Source of the DNA: Hymenochaete sp. R1
Taxonomy: Eukaryota; Basidiomycota; Agaricomycetes; Hymenochaetales; Hymenochaetaceae
Assembly: GCA_019400425.1 (NCBI GenBank)
Contig: JAFREE010000123.1
Location: 1 to 64,000 of the forward strand
Reading direction: 5' to 3'
Length of the DNA stretch: 64,000 nt
Shown one piece after another: positions 47,801 to 58,843 of the stretch (positions are counted from its first letter, which is position 1; the number at the start of each line of letters is the position of its first letter). The notes below the pieces were generated by a model that saw nothing but the letters and a program-made list of their open reading frames with translations, had not been told where the DNA came from and made no database searches. Both the position numbers and the translations under genes were made by a program.

Positions 47801-48729
47801 GACTGGTCTGGATCACGCGATACCGTGAACGAATACACGGTACTTTTAGTGAAAGAGACAGTGACGCTTCACAAGGTGCTTTCCCGTTATTTGCATGAGT
47901 CGGTCTTGGAGGTGTGCTGCGCTGTTTGAAATCCTTTTCGCATTTTTTATGCTCTTTCATTAGTATATTATGACTCAGGTCTTTGCTGCCATCAATCACC
48001 GTCTGACCGAAGAGTACGACAAGATAGAGCTTCCTAAACAAGGTGCAAAGGATCGGTGAGCTGACTCGATAATGAAACAAGCGTAATACTCATTGTCGAT
48101 GTTCTTCCAGTCTTCTCTGCGATGCAAGTTATTTAAAGCAGCAGTTTTCTGGACTGAAGAATGTCAATACCTCTTCGTCAATGCTCGAGACTGTTGTTAA
48201 AGAGAAACGCGTTGGTCCACCCCCAGCACCAGGGTCCGAACCGAAATCTCCCATTCCAGACGGCAGTACCCCAGGGCCAGTCACGAGTGGCCAAGCACCT
48301 TCGTCGACTTCAGTTCATAAGTCCACCAACGAACGTTTGCGGAGTATGTTCAGGCGGACATCGGCCATCCACACTGCTGAGCCAGTGGCTTCCCCATCTT
48401 CTCCCATGTCTGAAAAAGCGTCATCTTCGCCGATCTCTGAAAAACCGATCAGCGAAGAGCCGGCGAACGGACTGTTACCAAACTCGCCGATCCCGCCTCC
48501 ACTCCCTGATAAGCTAGGGTCAGACGATAACTTATTGAGAACTCTTTCTCCGTCTTCACGTTCCACGAGTCCAGTAGAAAGCCGACCTAGGTCACCTCGA
48601 GTGCTTGAGGAGGCTTTGCCTATACCTGTCCCTCTTCTTGATTCGGAGGGTAATATTGTTGATCGTCCAGGCTCACCCCATCCATCTGGTGAAGGGAGGC
48701 GTTGTGAGGAAGATGAACACGAGGATTAG
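44846..48729 (+). CDS. VPS54: Vps54, GARP tethering complex subunit, apparently disrupted
   Basis: Vps54 is a subunit of the GARP complex that tethers endosome-derived vesicles at the trans-Golgi network. Nine exons span the locus (44846-45110, 45160-46409, 46462-46535, 46591-46734, 46784-47469, 47528-47649, 47708-47911, 47964-48055, 48111-48729), about 1150 codons. Conserved parts are RVRRKDFDAYLKSV, the coiled-coil region with LDLIREISLRS-like helices, MPHEDFMSLMRNVYGRL, ELAHSRASKILSIRTEQH, SLRGAIVSQAKAFLQ and FIAIMGDRL; the tail is Ser/Pro-rich. Two lesions are visible. Codon 46920-46922 is TAA inside a conserved segment, where a single change from a leucine codon would explain it. The 3' splice site before DYQGHQREI reads CAT at 47705-47707 instead of CAG. 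The intron 46536-46590 uses a GC donor. All other exons keep frame, so any loss is recent, or the bases are sequence errors. Confidence 0.85.
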
Positions 48730-49850
48730 ACACTGACTTTTCAACTTCTTGGAAGATGCATTGCTGTGTGCATTCATATTTCCTTTTGTCATATGTTTGG
48801 AGCTACTTTAACTTATAATCAAGTCTTCCGCTTCTTAATCTTTGTTATACTTATCATGGAAAGGTCTGCTACATTAGTCTCGTTCAAGCGAGAGGATTTG
48901 AATAAGCTGGAAGTCGGTTGGCTACGTTCGCTTTGCTGAACGTGCAAGCAAACATTCACGCACCAAGTTGAAGGAACAACATCTAAGGATAAGGGGAAGT
49001 ACTCAATACGCAGCAATCAATGTACTTTTCTATCGTTGGTAATAGACAAAATACACGTCTATGTTACTCTTCCGTCCCGGCTTTTCAAAACTGATTCTGC
49101 ATGAAATCGTGCCCCTCTTTGAATCTGGCACACTCACCCTCCATTCTCTTGTTACTACCGCCGCGTGCTAGGCTATCGTTACCCATTGTCTCCACGTCCG
49201 TGTGTTCTTTGCGAAGAGTGATCAGAAGGATTTTCAGTGTTGCTTATCAAGATGAGAACGAATGTGTGTGTGCGCGGGTGAGTGTGAATGTGAAGCTGCG
49301 AGTGTGTCTCCCTGTGGGGGGTCAAGATTGATTGAAAATTCACTGCAAGCAGTAGATTATCAGTCATTTTATCAGTTCTCTTAGTTGAGAAAGTGTGAAG
49401 TCACCACTTTCCACAGGTCCCTACTTGCAGGCAAGACTACATCTCGTTGCATCCCGAGATCAGAGCGTCGTATGTTCCCAATTGCGACAGCTCATTTTTG
49501 ATTAAGTGGCATCAGCCACTTCTTGCTCGACCTAGGTTAATGTTGCAATGCATTTGCATGTAAATTGATGCTCGGATAGTCTGATAGGAGCATGCTACGA
49601 GGGAAGGTACGTTTGAATGAGCGGCAGAGATCCTTTGTGCAATACAGGAGTGAGTTCAAGCTGTGAAAGAGACTGTATGTTAAAGTTAAATACAGACCGT
49701 GTAGTGAGCTCATCTGTAAATGTACTGCTTAAGTTTTCTGTTTTGATTGAGGTGCTTGTCGTCCACGAGAAAGTTGATATCAAGGTTACGCATAAGGTAT
49801 AAGAAACTGACCTCTGATTCTTGGAATGAATCACGGTAGAGGTAATAAAG
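48730..49850. other. Intergenic, convergent VPS54 / phosphoesterase
   Basis: This 1.1-kb stretch lies between two convergent genes. Only short frames occur. Nothing is recognisable apart from a GT-rich patch near 49260-49310. Confidence 0.45.
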
Positions 49851-50590
49851 TCAAGCAACAATTTGGTGCAACCCTATCCGTTCTAGAATTTGCCACTTAT
49901 CGGGAGGGCCATCGCATTGCACGATCCATATCTCCCGCGAGCCAAATCCTGTGAAAAGACTTGTAGTACATGTAGATGACTCCTTCTCGGCTGAAGGCAC
50001 GGTCGTAGGTAAATTGAAAGCGACACGATCCTCTCCATCGACATCGACACTTTCGGGTAAAACTTCTCCATAGAGATCCCAAAGAGCGTCTCGAATGCGC
50101 ATCCGATCATCAGCATGTTCGTCTGGGACGTAGAAGAGCGAGAGGTGCGGGAAACGAGGACTCTTCGGACCACCCTGGTGCAAAGCCTGTTCTACAAACT
50201 GATGTAGCTTTTCAATGGCTGGTGATGAGTTGATATCGATGATGACGGAGCGGGTGAAGACTTCGCCCGCGGAAAGTTTACGGAAGGTGATTGGTATTTT
50301 GACGGAAGCTGGATGATCAGAGGGCTTTGCAGCGTCTCCCAGCACCACCTTTTGTTTAAATAGTGAGGAAACTAGCTCCTCGCATAGGACAGACGACGAA
50401 AAGGAGGCAAGCGTTATGTGGGGTTCGAAGGAATACAGAGAGTATGTAAGAGGGACCGTGTCCGGAACCCGCATGAGATGATGTTTGAAAGGTTGGGCGT
50501 CCTCTCTTGAAGGCACTAGCCAGACGGCGATGCCTAAAAGACCTGTTGAGTTTTGCGACGAGGAGAGGATTCTCAAATAAACATACCCAT
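49851..50590 (-). CDS. 2H phosphoesterase, cyclic phosphodiesterase (Cpd1-like), copy A
   Basis: Two exons encode 228 residues: a four-nucleotide first exon (50587-50590, ATG plus G) and 49851-50533. The N terminus reads MGIAVWLVPSRED. Two H-x-T/S motifs, FEPHITLASF and FPHLSLFYV, are the catalytic pair of the 2H phosphoesterase superfamily. The start resembles fungal and plant 2',3'-cyclic-nucleotide 3'-phosphodiesterases, which open ADP-ribose 1'',2''-cyclic phosphate formed in tRNA splicing. Substrate is inferred from family only. It lies head-to-tail with copy B, which has the same exon layout, so the two arose by tandem duplication. It carries an extra insertion before the last strand (about residues 195-215). 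Confidence 0.83.
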
Positions 50591-50772
50591 TATGGTGTAG
50601 ATTTGTTAAGTGACTTTATAGAGTGTACACCGAATTACGTTCTGAAGGAGGCGATGGTGATGGTGAGAGTTCGAGTTGCAAGCTGCGCGCGTTCGATTAC
50701 TTCTACAGTATATCGTCTGCGCTATATTATAAACGGTAGTCTGTAAATCAATTTAAAATAAATTATTCTTTT

Positions 50773-51476
50773 TCACTTGCTTTGACCACTAGCAAAGCCT
50801 TTCAAATCTTTCAACTTGTATTTAAAAGGAATGCTCCAAGAGCCCGTATCCTCAATCGACATGTCCGGACAATCCGCAATCCAAACTTCCTCAACCTCAA
50901 ACTGCTTCAATTCCCTTTCCTTGTTATACAGCTGCTGTAGCTCCCCAACCACCCTCTCGCGATTCTTTATATCCGCTTTGTCGAGGTACATCACCGAGAC
51001 ATGTGGATAGCACTTGCCCTTATACTCAGGTCTCACACCCGCGCACTTAGTGTCCTTCATCGCCAACACCTCTTTCTCTGACTCCGCTATATCATCCAAA
51101 TTGCACAAGTTAACGAAGTACCTCTGTAGCGCTTTCAGCTCTTCGGAGAGCACCACGGGCGCCATCGCAGAGCGGAAGAAAGTTTCCTGCGATTCGAGCG
51201 TGTCTCCGAGTTGGACGTTGAAGGATTCGGAGGGGACCGTGGTCGTCGAGCGCCGCGCGCGGATGACCTTGTCGAGATCGCGCGCTGTGATCTGGGACTT
51301 GAAGTCGACGACAGTGATGTGTGGATCGAAGTTGATCATGGTTTTGACGGATACTGCCCGCCTCAGTTGTTTGAAGTTTGCGCGGACGCTGACAGGAGGC
51401 ATAAGCCAGATTGTGACACCTGTGAAGAACATATGAGTTCATATGGCGTGGCATAAAAACATACGAACATACCCAT
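50773..51476 (-). CDS. 2H phosphoesterase, cyclic phosphodiesterase (Cpd1-like), copy B
   Basis: Two exons encode 216 residues: a four-nucleotide first exon (51473-51476) and 50773-51419. The protein starts MGVTIWLMPP and has the paired motifs FDPHITVVDF and YPHVSVMYL, as expected of a 2H phosphoesterase. An upstream ATG near 51558 is out of frame with exon 2 through this intron, so the ATG at 51476 is preferred. It is clearly related to copy A (same N terminus, motif spacing and intron phase) but diverged over most of its length. Its end is Lys/Gly-rich. The likely role is hydrolysis of cyclic phosphates on nucleotides; the exact substrate is unknown. Confidence 0.82.
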
Positions 51477-52060
51477 CCTGGCTTACAGGAAAGTCAAGAT
51501 GTAAGGCTTGTTGAGGGTTTGAAGGCGCTGGTGAATCTTGAACTTCAGATGAGGACATAATTTATATGGGGAGGTTTTCACCATGCTAGACAACGAGCAT
51601 TCTGAGGAAAGACGGCATGCTATAAAAAGTCCGGCCAACCGGCGCATTCCAAAAACAAGCCAGACACGTTTGATGCATACTTACACGCTTCAGACGTAAC
51701 CACGGCACAGCCCACGGAGTCACGGGTAAACAAAATTAAATAACGAGAATACGTACTAAGTATACATTATGACACGAAAGCAGCAAAACCGAGTTCGAAC
51801 GAACAAGACCAGCACACGAGTGGATGGGGTGATGGGTGGGATATGGATGGGGAGGGGAATGAGGGGAAATGGTGGGGTGAAGGAAGAAGTGAAACGCGTT
51901 AATCCAGATCCAGTAGTCGGTTGTGGGGAGCAGGGCTTTGATCAAGTCGGCTTGGAACGATGAGCAGAAAATCAGAGCAAAAAGGTAATGGAAGGGGAAA
52001 GGAGAACGAATGTAGTGAATGTGCATTGGAACGGGGCCGAATGAATTTCAATACAATCGT
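51477..52060. other. Intergenic upstream of phosphoesterase copy B
   Basis: This is 584 bp between the start of copy B and the stop codon of the KH gene. The part 51800-51900 is G-rich (GGGATGGGGAGGGG-like). The far end is the 3' untranslated region of the KH gene. I see no gene. Confidence 0.4.
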
Positions 52061-53719
52061 TCATACAGTGCGGGTCCCTTGCGCAAGCTGTTGCTGTTTG
52101 AGTTTCTCCTGCTCTAGGCGCTGGACCGAAAACGTTATCAAAAGATGTTTCATTAAATCAACGAGAAGAAATGCAGACGTACATGATATAACAGCTGCAC
52201 AGCCATTTGGATGTTTTGAGGCTGGCCCGTGATGGTCACAAGCCTCTCATTATCAGTCCCTGCGGGCCCGTTCATACCAGGCGGCACAGCACCAGGCTCC
52301 ATAATTTTAATCTGACTCGCACTCATATGCCGAATTTCGTTGATTTTGCTTCCACCTTTCCCAATGATGCACCCAACCAGATCGTTCGGGATATAGATCT
52401 GTTGCGTCTGTAACTGTTGCGGAGGGTTGTGCATCATTGCCTGATTCGGACCGGGACCAGGACCGCCCATCATCGGTTGATATGGTGCTGGCGCAGGGAC
52501 GTTGTACCCGCTTGGAACATACGAGGATGGACCAGGAGCGGAAGGCCGTGACGCGCGGTTCGTGGGGCGGTACGAAGCATTGGTGGATGATGGCATACGC
52601 TCCTGACATTCAAGGAGAATATTGCCAACATAGTACGTGGCGATGTGGATTGCATCAGCGACACCGGCTACGCTGAGCACGCGCTGGATTGAAGAAGCCA
52701 GTCAATAAGTTTGTCGTTTCTTTCAAGTTGAAAGTTGTGAGGAACAGGTTCTTACCTCTGTCGAACCAGGCAGCATACCATCACTGGCGTTGAGCCTTGC
52801 ACCACTGGCGTCCTGGATCTCTTTGATTTTTGCACCTTGTTTTCCAATGATAGAGCCCATGCGAGAATTGGGAATCATGAATTTGATGGTAACCGCCCTG
52901 CTACCAGGAACGGACGGAACATCGAACGGTTCGTCATTGATTCTACGGACAATGAGACCGAAAGCCTGGTAAACAAGCACAGAACGTTAGGCGGTGAATC
53001 CAGTGACGAGCATATGACAGAGCGAGAGAAAAGAAAAGAAAAACGAAACGTAGACTTGCCTTCGAAACTGCGTCCAACGGGCCGCTCACGTTGAGGATAC
53101 GCTCCGGATTACCCGCGACACTGTCAGAGACAACGACGCGGGCACCACTCTTCTCCCGAATCTCATTTACATGCTTGCCTGCGCGGCCAATGATAATCGA
53201 CGCGTCCTGCGTAACGATGAGGCATCGCATGTGGATATTGGCTGAGGGTGGGGTGGATGCGGCCTGGCCATTGGAAGACGCTTCGATTCCCGCGGTGGTT
53301 GGCATAGCAGAAGAGACTGACTGTGCGTCTCCGGCAGCAACTACAGCAGTTGCAGAGGATGGGATGTCCGCCTTGGAGTCCCCAGCGGTTGGAGTAGAGG
53401 CAGCAGTGTCGTTGTTGTTGTTGTTAGAGGAGTCGTTCATGGCGACCTCGTCGACCGAGGGGTCTACATGTACCGCGGTGGGAGCGGAGGTGGGTGAGTC
53501 TAGGACTCAAGATGAGTCATGCGCAGCCTGGGATTGAGAAGAAAAGAAAGATGATGCACCGGTTTTGACGTTAGCTGCGGTGCCGTCAGCGTCTGAAGTA
53601 GCAAATGCTGCTGCTGCTGCATCTACAGAGACTGTGCCAGTATTGGCACGCTTGAGTTTGGGCTGTTCACTATCGGACGGAGACCTCGAGCGCTTGCGGT
53701 TATCTGCTCTCTCTGCCAT
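52061..53719 (-). CDS. Three-KH-domain RNA-binding protein (PCBP/Rnc1/Pbp2-like)
   Basis: Five exons (53560-53719, 53060-53499, 52756-52965, 52183-52683, 52061-52120) encode 456 residues. An N-terminal Ser/Ala/Asn-rich region is followed by three KH domains, each with its GxxG loop: IIIGRAGKHVNEIREKSGA, GSIIGKQGAKIKEIQDASGA, and GCIIGKGGSKINEIRHMSAS. This layout is that of poly(rC)-binding proteins, of S. pombe Rnc1, which stabilises MAPK phosphatase mRNA, and of yeast Pbp2/Hek2. RNA binding is well supported; targets are not readable. A Pro/Gly/Met-rich linker separates KH2 from KH3. The tail is Gln-rich (LEQEKLKQQQLAQG). The intron at 52966-53059 starts with GCAAGT and is required for the DAVSK-AFGLIVRR join. 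Confidence 0.93.
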
Positions 53720-54387
53720 TTGAATACAACAACGATTTCAATAAGGAAGTGAGAGAGTATGTGGATATGGGCTTTTTTTGGAGCTTTAGGGTTGGGAACG
53801 GGAGGATGGCTCTGGAGTCTGGAGACGGAGGGAAAAGATGGGATGGACGGTAAGGGAATGCGGACGGCATGGATAGAGTAAGAGCATAATGCGGACATAC
53901 CAGAGGTCGATGAGGAGGTCAGTAAAAATGACGATGAAGGATGAGTTGAGTGTTGAAAACGAAGTTGCCGAAGATGGCTACGACGACAACGACGGCAGCG
54001 ACGACGACGACGATGAGGAAAGCAAGATTGATGGAAAAGAAACGAGACGTGTCGAAGTCCGGTATTTGCTTAGTCACCCGCCCTCTTCCTATGCCCCTCT
54101 CGGTCCAATCTCACGACATGACCTTAATCAATAGCTCAATCCAATTTTATTCGACTTTGCTATCCATACGAAAATTATATGAGGGTTAGCGTATGTTTAA
54201 TGATACAGAGACAGAATGTAGGGAGCACAAAACAACGGATGAATGCAAACGAATCCCGTACAAACGGAAGAAAAACCCAAGGAGTGTGGTGATATAATCT
54301 CGAAAAAGAGGAGATGAGCAGACTGGAAAACGAAATGCGAAGGCGGGTGATATGGCTACATGACGAGAAAAGAATAAAATACAATGA
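53720..54387. other. Intergenic, KH gene upstream / arrestin-like gene 3' flank
   Basis: This 668-bp spacer contains an Asp-rich plus-strand frame near 53930-54050 made of GAC/GAT repeats, which I take as simple sequence rather than a gene. Nothing else is recognised. Confidence 0.4.
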
Positions 54388-56187
54388 TCAGGTTTCTTTG
54401 GCTAGCAAACCCAGCGACAGAGGATCTGAGGGATCATAAGGCGTGTATAAAGGAAGAGGCACGGATTCGTCGATTTTCCTCTCACCATTCGGATGGAATA
54501 GCTGAGAGTATGCTGGTAGAGAGAACACGTCGCACGCATGGCCAGGAGCCGACGAAGGCGCTTTTGAAGGAGGAGGACGTCGGACGAATTTGACTGGTAC
54601 GCCGAAAACCAACCGCTCGAACGCGGGCACCTCCCCTTCCACTTCCGAGTCGAATGTACACGTCAGCTCAACCTCCAGCTCATGATTCACGTAAAATAGA
54701 GGTCCAAATTCGTCAGGGCGAAGCTACAAGCATACAAAAGCAACGTGAGCCAGGCTGACCTTGAAAACAGGAAAGGGAAATGACTGACCATCTTGACACG
54801 TCCATGTTTTGCCTCCCATTCTGGATCCTGTCCGAGCTCAAATCGCTCGAATGGTACATTAACATCTACACGACACCAACTACAAACCGTGTGGATCCTT
54901 TCATTAACCCCAGATTCAAGTATAAAACCGAGAGAAAAAGACATACGTGTTATCCGTTTCGCTATGTGCTTCCTGTGCAAAGCGGACGCCGCCGTCGGGT
55001 AGTGTATGTCTCCCAGCCATCTGTTTTTGCGGGAGGAGCGAAAAGGCGGTGCGCAGGCGGGGGGCTTCATTCGAAGGTGGAAGTATCGACGAATAACCGA
55101 GTTCATACAGCGACTTCATTTCGTGGGTGTAGATGAGTGGTTTAGTATCGGGCTGTGCTTCAGGCAGTGGAAATGCGGCAGAGAATGCTTGTGTTGGCGT
55201 GCGTCTAAGGTAGAATAATTAGAAAGCAAATAAGCGAGATGGCGCTCAAACAGACGTACCGATACGTCTCATGCTGCATAAACTGTACTCGAAAGTGTGT
55301 AAGCCGCAGTCGCCTCTGCATTTCCATAGACAGCTTCTTCGCCCGTAAACGCAGAACAAGCTTCAAATCACCATCTCCAAGATCCACGCACTCAGGGACC
55401 GAGGCAAGCACCTCAACTGCTCTGACGACATCCTCCGGGATAGTGGCACCTTTGCCACTGCGACGTCTGATGTTATCTCGCGTATCGATCTCGTATGTCG
55501 CAGAGGGGAAAGATTGAGGCTCAGCTATGTCGAGATTCGGCGGCAGAGCATAACGGCGTAAATGGATCTCGGTTCTACAAGCACGAACGACACGAGTGCG
55601 AGGGCTGAATGAGGAATAGAGGGTCGAGAGCGACCACGAACGAGCATGGGTTTCCTCCAGGGGTGTGTACTTCGCTTCTGCATACAGAGCGTACGTTGTT
55701 CCAGCATGGCCATGGACATCAGAGCCATATACACTCGACGACGGAAGCCATCCAGGCAACGGAAGATCGAAGACGAAGTTCCAAGTCCCAATTAAGGGAC
55801 CAGACGAGCTTTGGCCGTTCACACCTACATCCATCTCTGCCGGGTCGGCAGAAAGCATCATAGCGTGGACGGGGACGAGTTCGCGGGTAAGGCGACAGAG
55901 ACGCGCCGAGGCATATCCAGTCTCTGCGGTGAGGAACTCGGACTGACCCTCGAATACGAGAGTGAGAGACCGCAAAAGGATTTTGGGAGGTCGTGCTGCG
56001 CTCGCATCGCAAGAAAGTTGGCTGAGAGTCACGGATACATGTCCGGACAAGGAATATGCCGAGCTTAGATAGAGTCAGCTAAGGTGGCTTCGAGGGCAGC
56101 TGGATTGTGCATGACTTACGTAGCGTCGGGGTCGTTGAGCATGCACAGCGTGCTCGACGTTGGCTTAATCTCGACGGAGACCGCCAT
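54388..56187 (-). CDS. Arrestin-like (alpha-arrestin fold) protein
   Basis: Five exons (56120-56187, 55260-56063, 54947-55204, 54789-54879, 54388-54723) encode 518 residues. The N terminus MAVSVEIKPTSSTL with SLSGHVSVTLSQL and ILLRSLTLVFEGQSEF is typical of arrestin N domains. The middle (LIGTWNFVFDLPLPGWLPSS) and end (PLFYVNHELEVEL) are likewise typical of arrestin sandwiches. Fungal alpha-arrestins recruit Rsp5-type ubiquitin ligases to plasma membrane transporters. The only PPxY-like site I noticed is the weak PLPLYTPY near the C terminus, so a ligase adaptor role is uncertain. The final tail PLYTPYDPSDPLSLGLLA is conserved-looking. Confidence 0.78.
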
Positions 56188-56680
56188 TTGAAAGAGACGA
56201 TATAGAAGGAAAGAAACAGTGAAGATGTCGGTGAGTGATGTCCATTCTGGCTGGTTATTTTATGTTGGATGAAGAACAATAGCCGTTAAGGTGGTGGTCC
56301 TCGTCGTCAAAGCAAGGACTGAATAAAGCAAGCCCATTATCTTCGTGGAAGATGAAAGAGCAGGCCCAAAATGCTCGACTTCCTTTATTACGTAAATACA
56401 AGAACAAGGCCAGGCCAGTACAATCACGTCCCGCCCCTGAAGCTTCGCTGGGCATTCACTATGACCGTTTGGGAAAGTAAACCGTACACGGAATTATTAT
56501 CATTAGAAAAGAGTAGTGATGCAGAGAGGGGAGTTTACACATTGACGAAAAAAGAGGACCATTTTACACAGAACTTGCGTACACATTACGCTTTCCATTA
56601 AGGCCTGAGAAGAATTGGAAAACGAACGTTGATACTATCCATACAAGCCAATGAACGAAAGAAACTAATCGACATACATA
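56188..56680. other. Intergenic between arrestin-like and DUF1776 genes
   Basis: A 493-bp spacer between two minus-strand genes. I see no feature beyond short frames. Confidence 0.4.
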
Positions 56681-58627
56681 TCAATCTTGTACACTTATCC
56701 AGCTGTAATCGACGGAGGGCTGCGAAGTCTCTGTACTCTGACTTACAGAAGCCGACAAGTTGGACTCGGTACTGACGGGTGGGGGCGCAGGCTCCGGAAC
56801 GATGCCTTTCGTTTCAGGCTGTTCTCGACTCGACTCTGTCACGTCGACCGCGCCGTGAACCTGACCACCTGCACTTTCGATTGGTTCGGTTACTGGTTCG
56901 GGAAAAAAGAATGGCTCAATGGGTAGAAATCGGTTTCGAATCGCCACAATAACAGCAGGGAGATTCAAGAGGATGTCCAAAATATAAGTCGGCAAGTAAG
57001 AAGCGACTGCATACGTGTGTGCTAAATCGAAAATAGCTTTAATATCGCGATTTGAACTTCAAAATGAAACTTATTTACCTCCCGCGCCTACAGCAATTCG
57101 GCTGCCCAAGATCTGTTGTCCAATGCCAGCGCTCCAGATCTTGAAGCAAGCTACGAGGGGATACTTGTCCTTACGGCTAGGGATGCGTCCCACAGTACCG
57201 ACGATCTTGCGAACGAATTTGTCTAGGTTCATCGGTTTCCTTCCGGTATTTTGGGTGATCGTATTTACGAATGCCGAATAAGGCAAAGCATATATCCTCT
57301 TCTCCCCAGGAGTCCAAGACTCAAACGAACGTAGCAGGGACTCATCCAAGTTCTCCGACGCACTCCCCATAGGGTCGTACGTTCCAACTGCTCCAACATC
57401 CGCGATGACAACTTGGATTCCTCCCATTTGTGGATCCGCAATTTGTTTCATTTCTCGTCGTAGAATATCGGCACCTCTGACCGTGGCTGATGCGCTCATG
57501 GCTTGAGCTGCTGCATAAGGAATCCCAACGCGGGCATCTGCAGCAGGGACGCAGAAGACAATGCTTCGCTTCCCACCAGCAACGCCTTGTAAACGAGTGG
57601 CGTCCATTCGGAACAATGGCAATAATGCCTGAATTGCTTGGAGTGGCATGATATGAGTCTGGGAAAGGTAGGTTTCGTAGGATGTCGCCAAAGACAGATG
57701 TTCAAATGGCATCGGGACAGGAGAAATTGAAGGCGATGGAAGAGTCAAGAGAGAGATCACGGAGTGCAGGGTAGGGAATGAAGTTGGAGAGCGAGAATAA
57801 GGGTCACCCGCTGAATTGAGAGGAAAACGGAGACCCAGAGTTGCTTTCAACGAACGCAGGAAAGGTTGGAGTGTAGCAGGCTGGCAAATTCATAAAGATC
57901 ACTATGCATCCACATTGATCTATTCGATCTACTTACTTCGCTTGGGTCAAACACTAGTGCCCTCACAAATCCATTCCCGGTCGACTCAATCTTTGCTACC
58001 GAGTCCGGATCTGACACGCTAGCGATAACAATATACCCTTCGCGTTCCAATCCACCAACGAGAGCAGGTCCCAAAGGCGTGTCTCCACCCAGAACAACTT
58101 CATTCCAGACGAAGAAGAGATCAGTCACAGACAAATATATATATAGTAGAACTTACCAACGAGTAGTCTGCGTGTTGACGGATCGGATCCGACTATTTTC
58201 TGCCCATGCCTGGATTTTCTCTGTTGCCTTGCGTATGTGGATGTCCCATAACCCACTAACAATCCGGCGCCGAGCGCACTCGCGCACATGGCCCCTGCTA
58301 ATGCCTTATTCCGTCCTGCCCATGATATAGACTCCTCATACCATGTTGAAGGTGCCGGAGGAGGTGGTGGGGGCGGCGCAGGCATCTCGAATCTCCCGAG
58401 TGAAGGTAAGCGTATCTCGGGCATCTCAGGTGGACCAAATCGAGAGACTTGCAACCATAATTGGTGTACGGAGTCATTCAACTTATCGACGTCCAAAATG
58501 TATTCGTAGGATTGCACAACGAAATCGCCTACTGCAGTTAGTGATCTCGTGATGAAGTGCTTGCTAGAAGCATCAAACGCTCACCTACGGATGTAATATA
58601 GTCGTCCAGTTGCTCTCTGGATGGCAT
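56681..58627 (-). CDS. DUF1776 short-chain-dehydrogenase-like protein (yeast Pbr1-like)
   Basis: Five exons (58585-58627, 58157-58528, 57937-58097, 57079-57880, 56681-57021) encode 572 residues. A Pro-rich stretch (PAPPPPPPPAP) precedes a hydrophobic span, ALAGAMCASALGAGLLVGYG, near residues 85-105, likely a membrane anchor. A Rossmann-like part follows (VVLGGDTPLGPALVGGL, EGYIVIASVSD), then the long DUF1776 region (IVFCVPAADARVGIPYAA, GGIQVVIADVGAVG). The tail is acidic and Ser/Pro-rich. DUF1776 proteins, including yeast YNL181W, are putative oxidoreductases with a mitochondrial report for one member. The classical YxxxK active site is not evident to me, so catalytic function is open. It is divergent from BRX1 across 216 bp. 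Confidence 0.85.
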
Positions 58628-58843
58628 GTCAGTGTACAGCAAAGAGATGATGGGGGAGAGAGGCTTAGGGCACCGTGTAGCTGTAGCCTCAAGCTTACCC
58701 TAAGCTTGAAGGATCTCACCGGATTGACGCGTGTCTGTCGGCATTGACGCAGGAAAATTCGGCAACTATTTCCGGGTCGGCCCGCCGTACACGTGATTTG
58801 TAAATATGCTTCTTTCTTGTTCTCCGTCAGTTTATAATCGACC

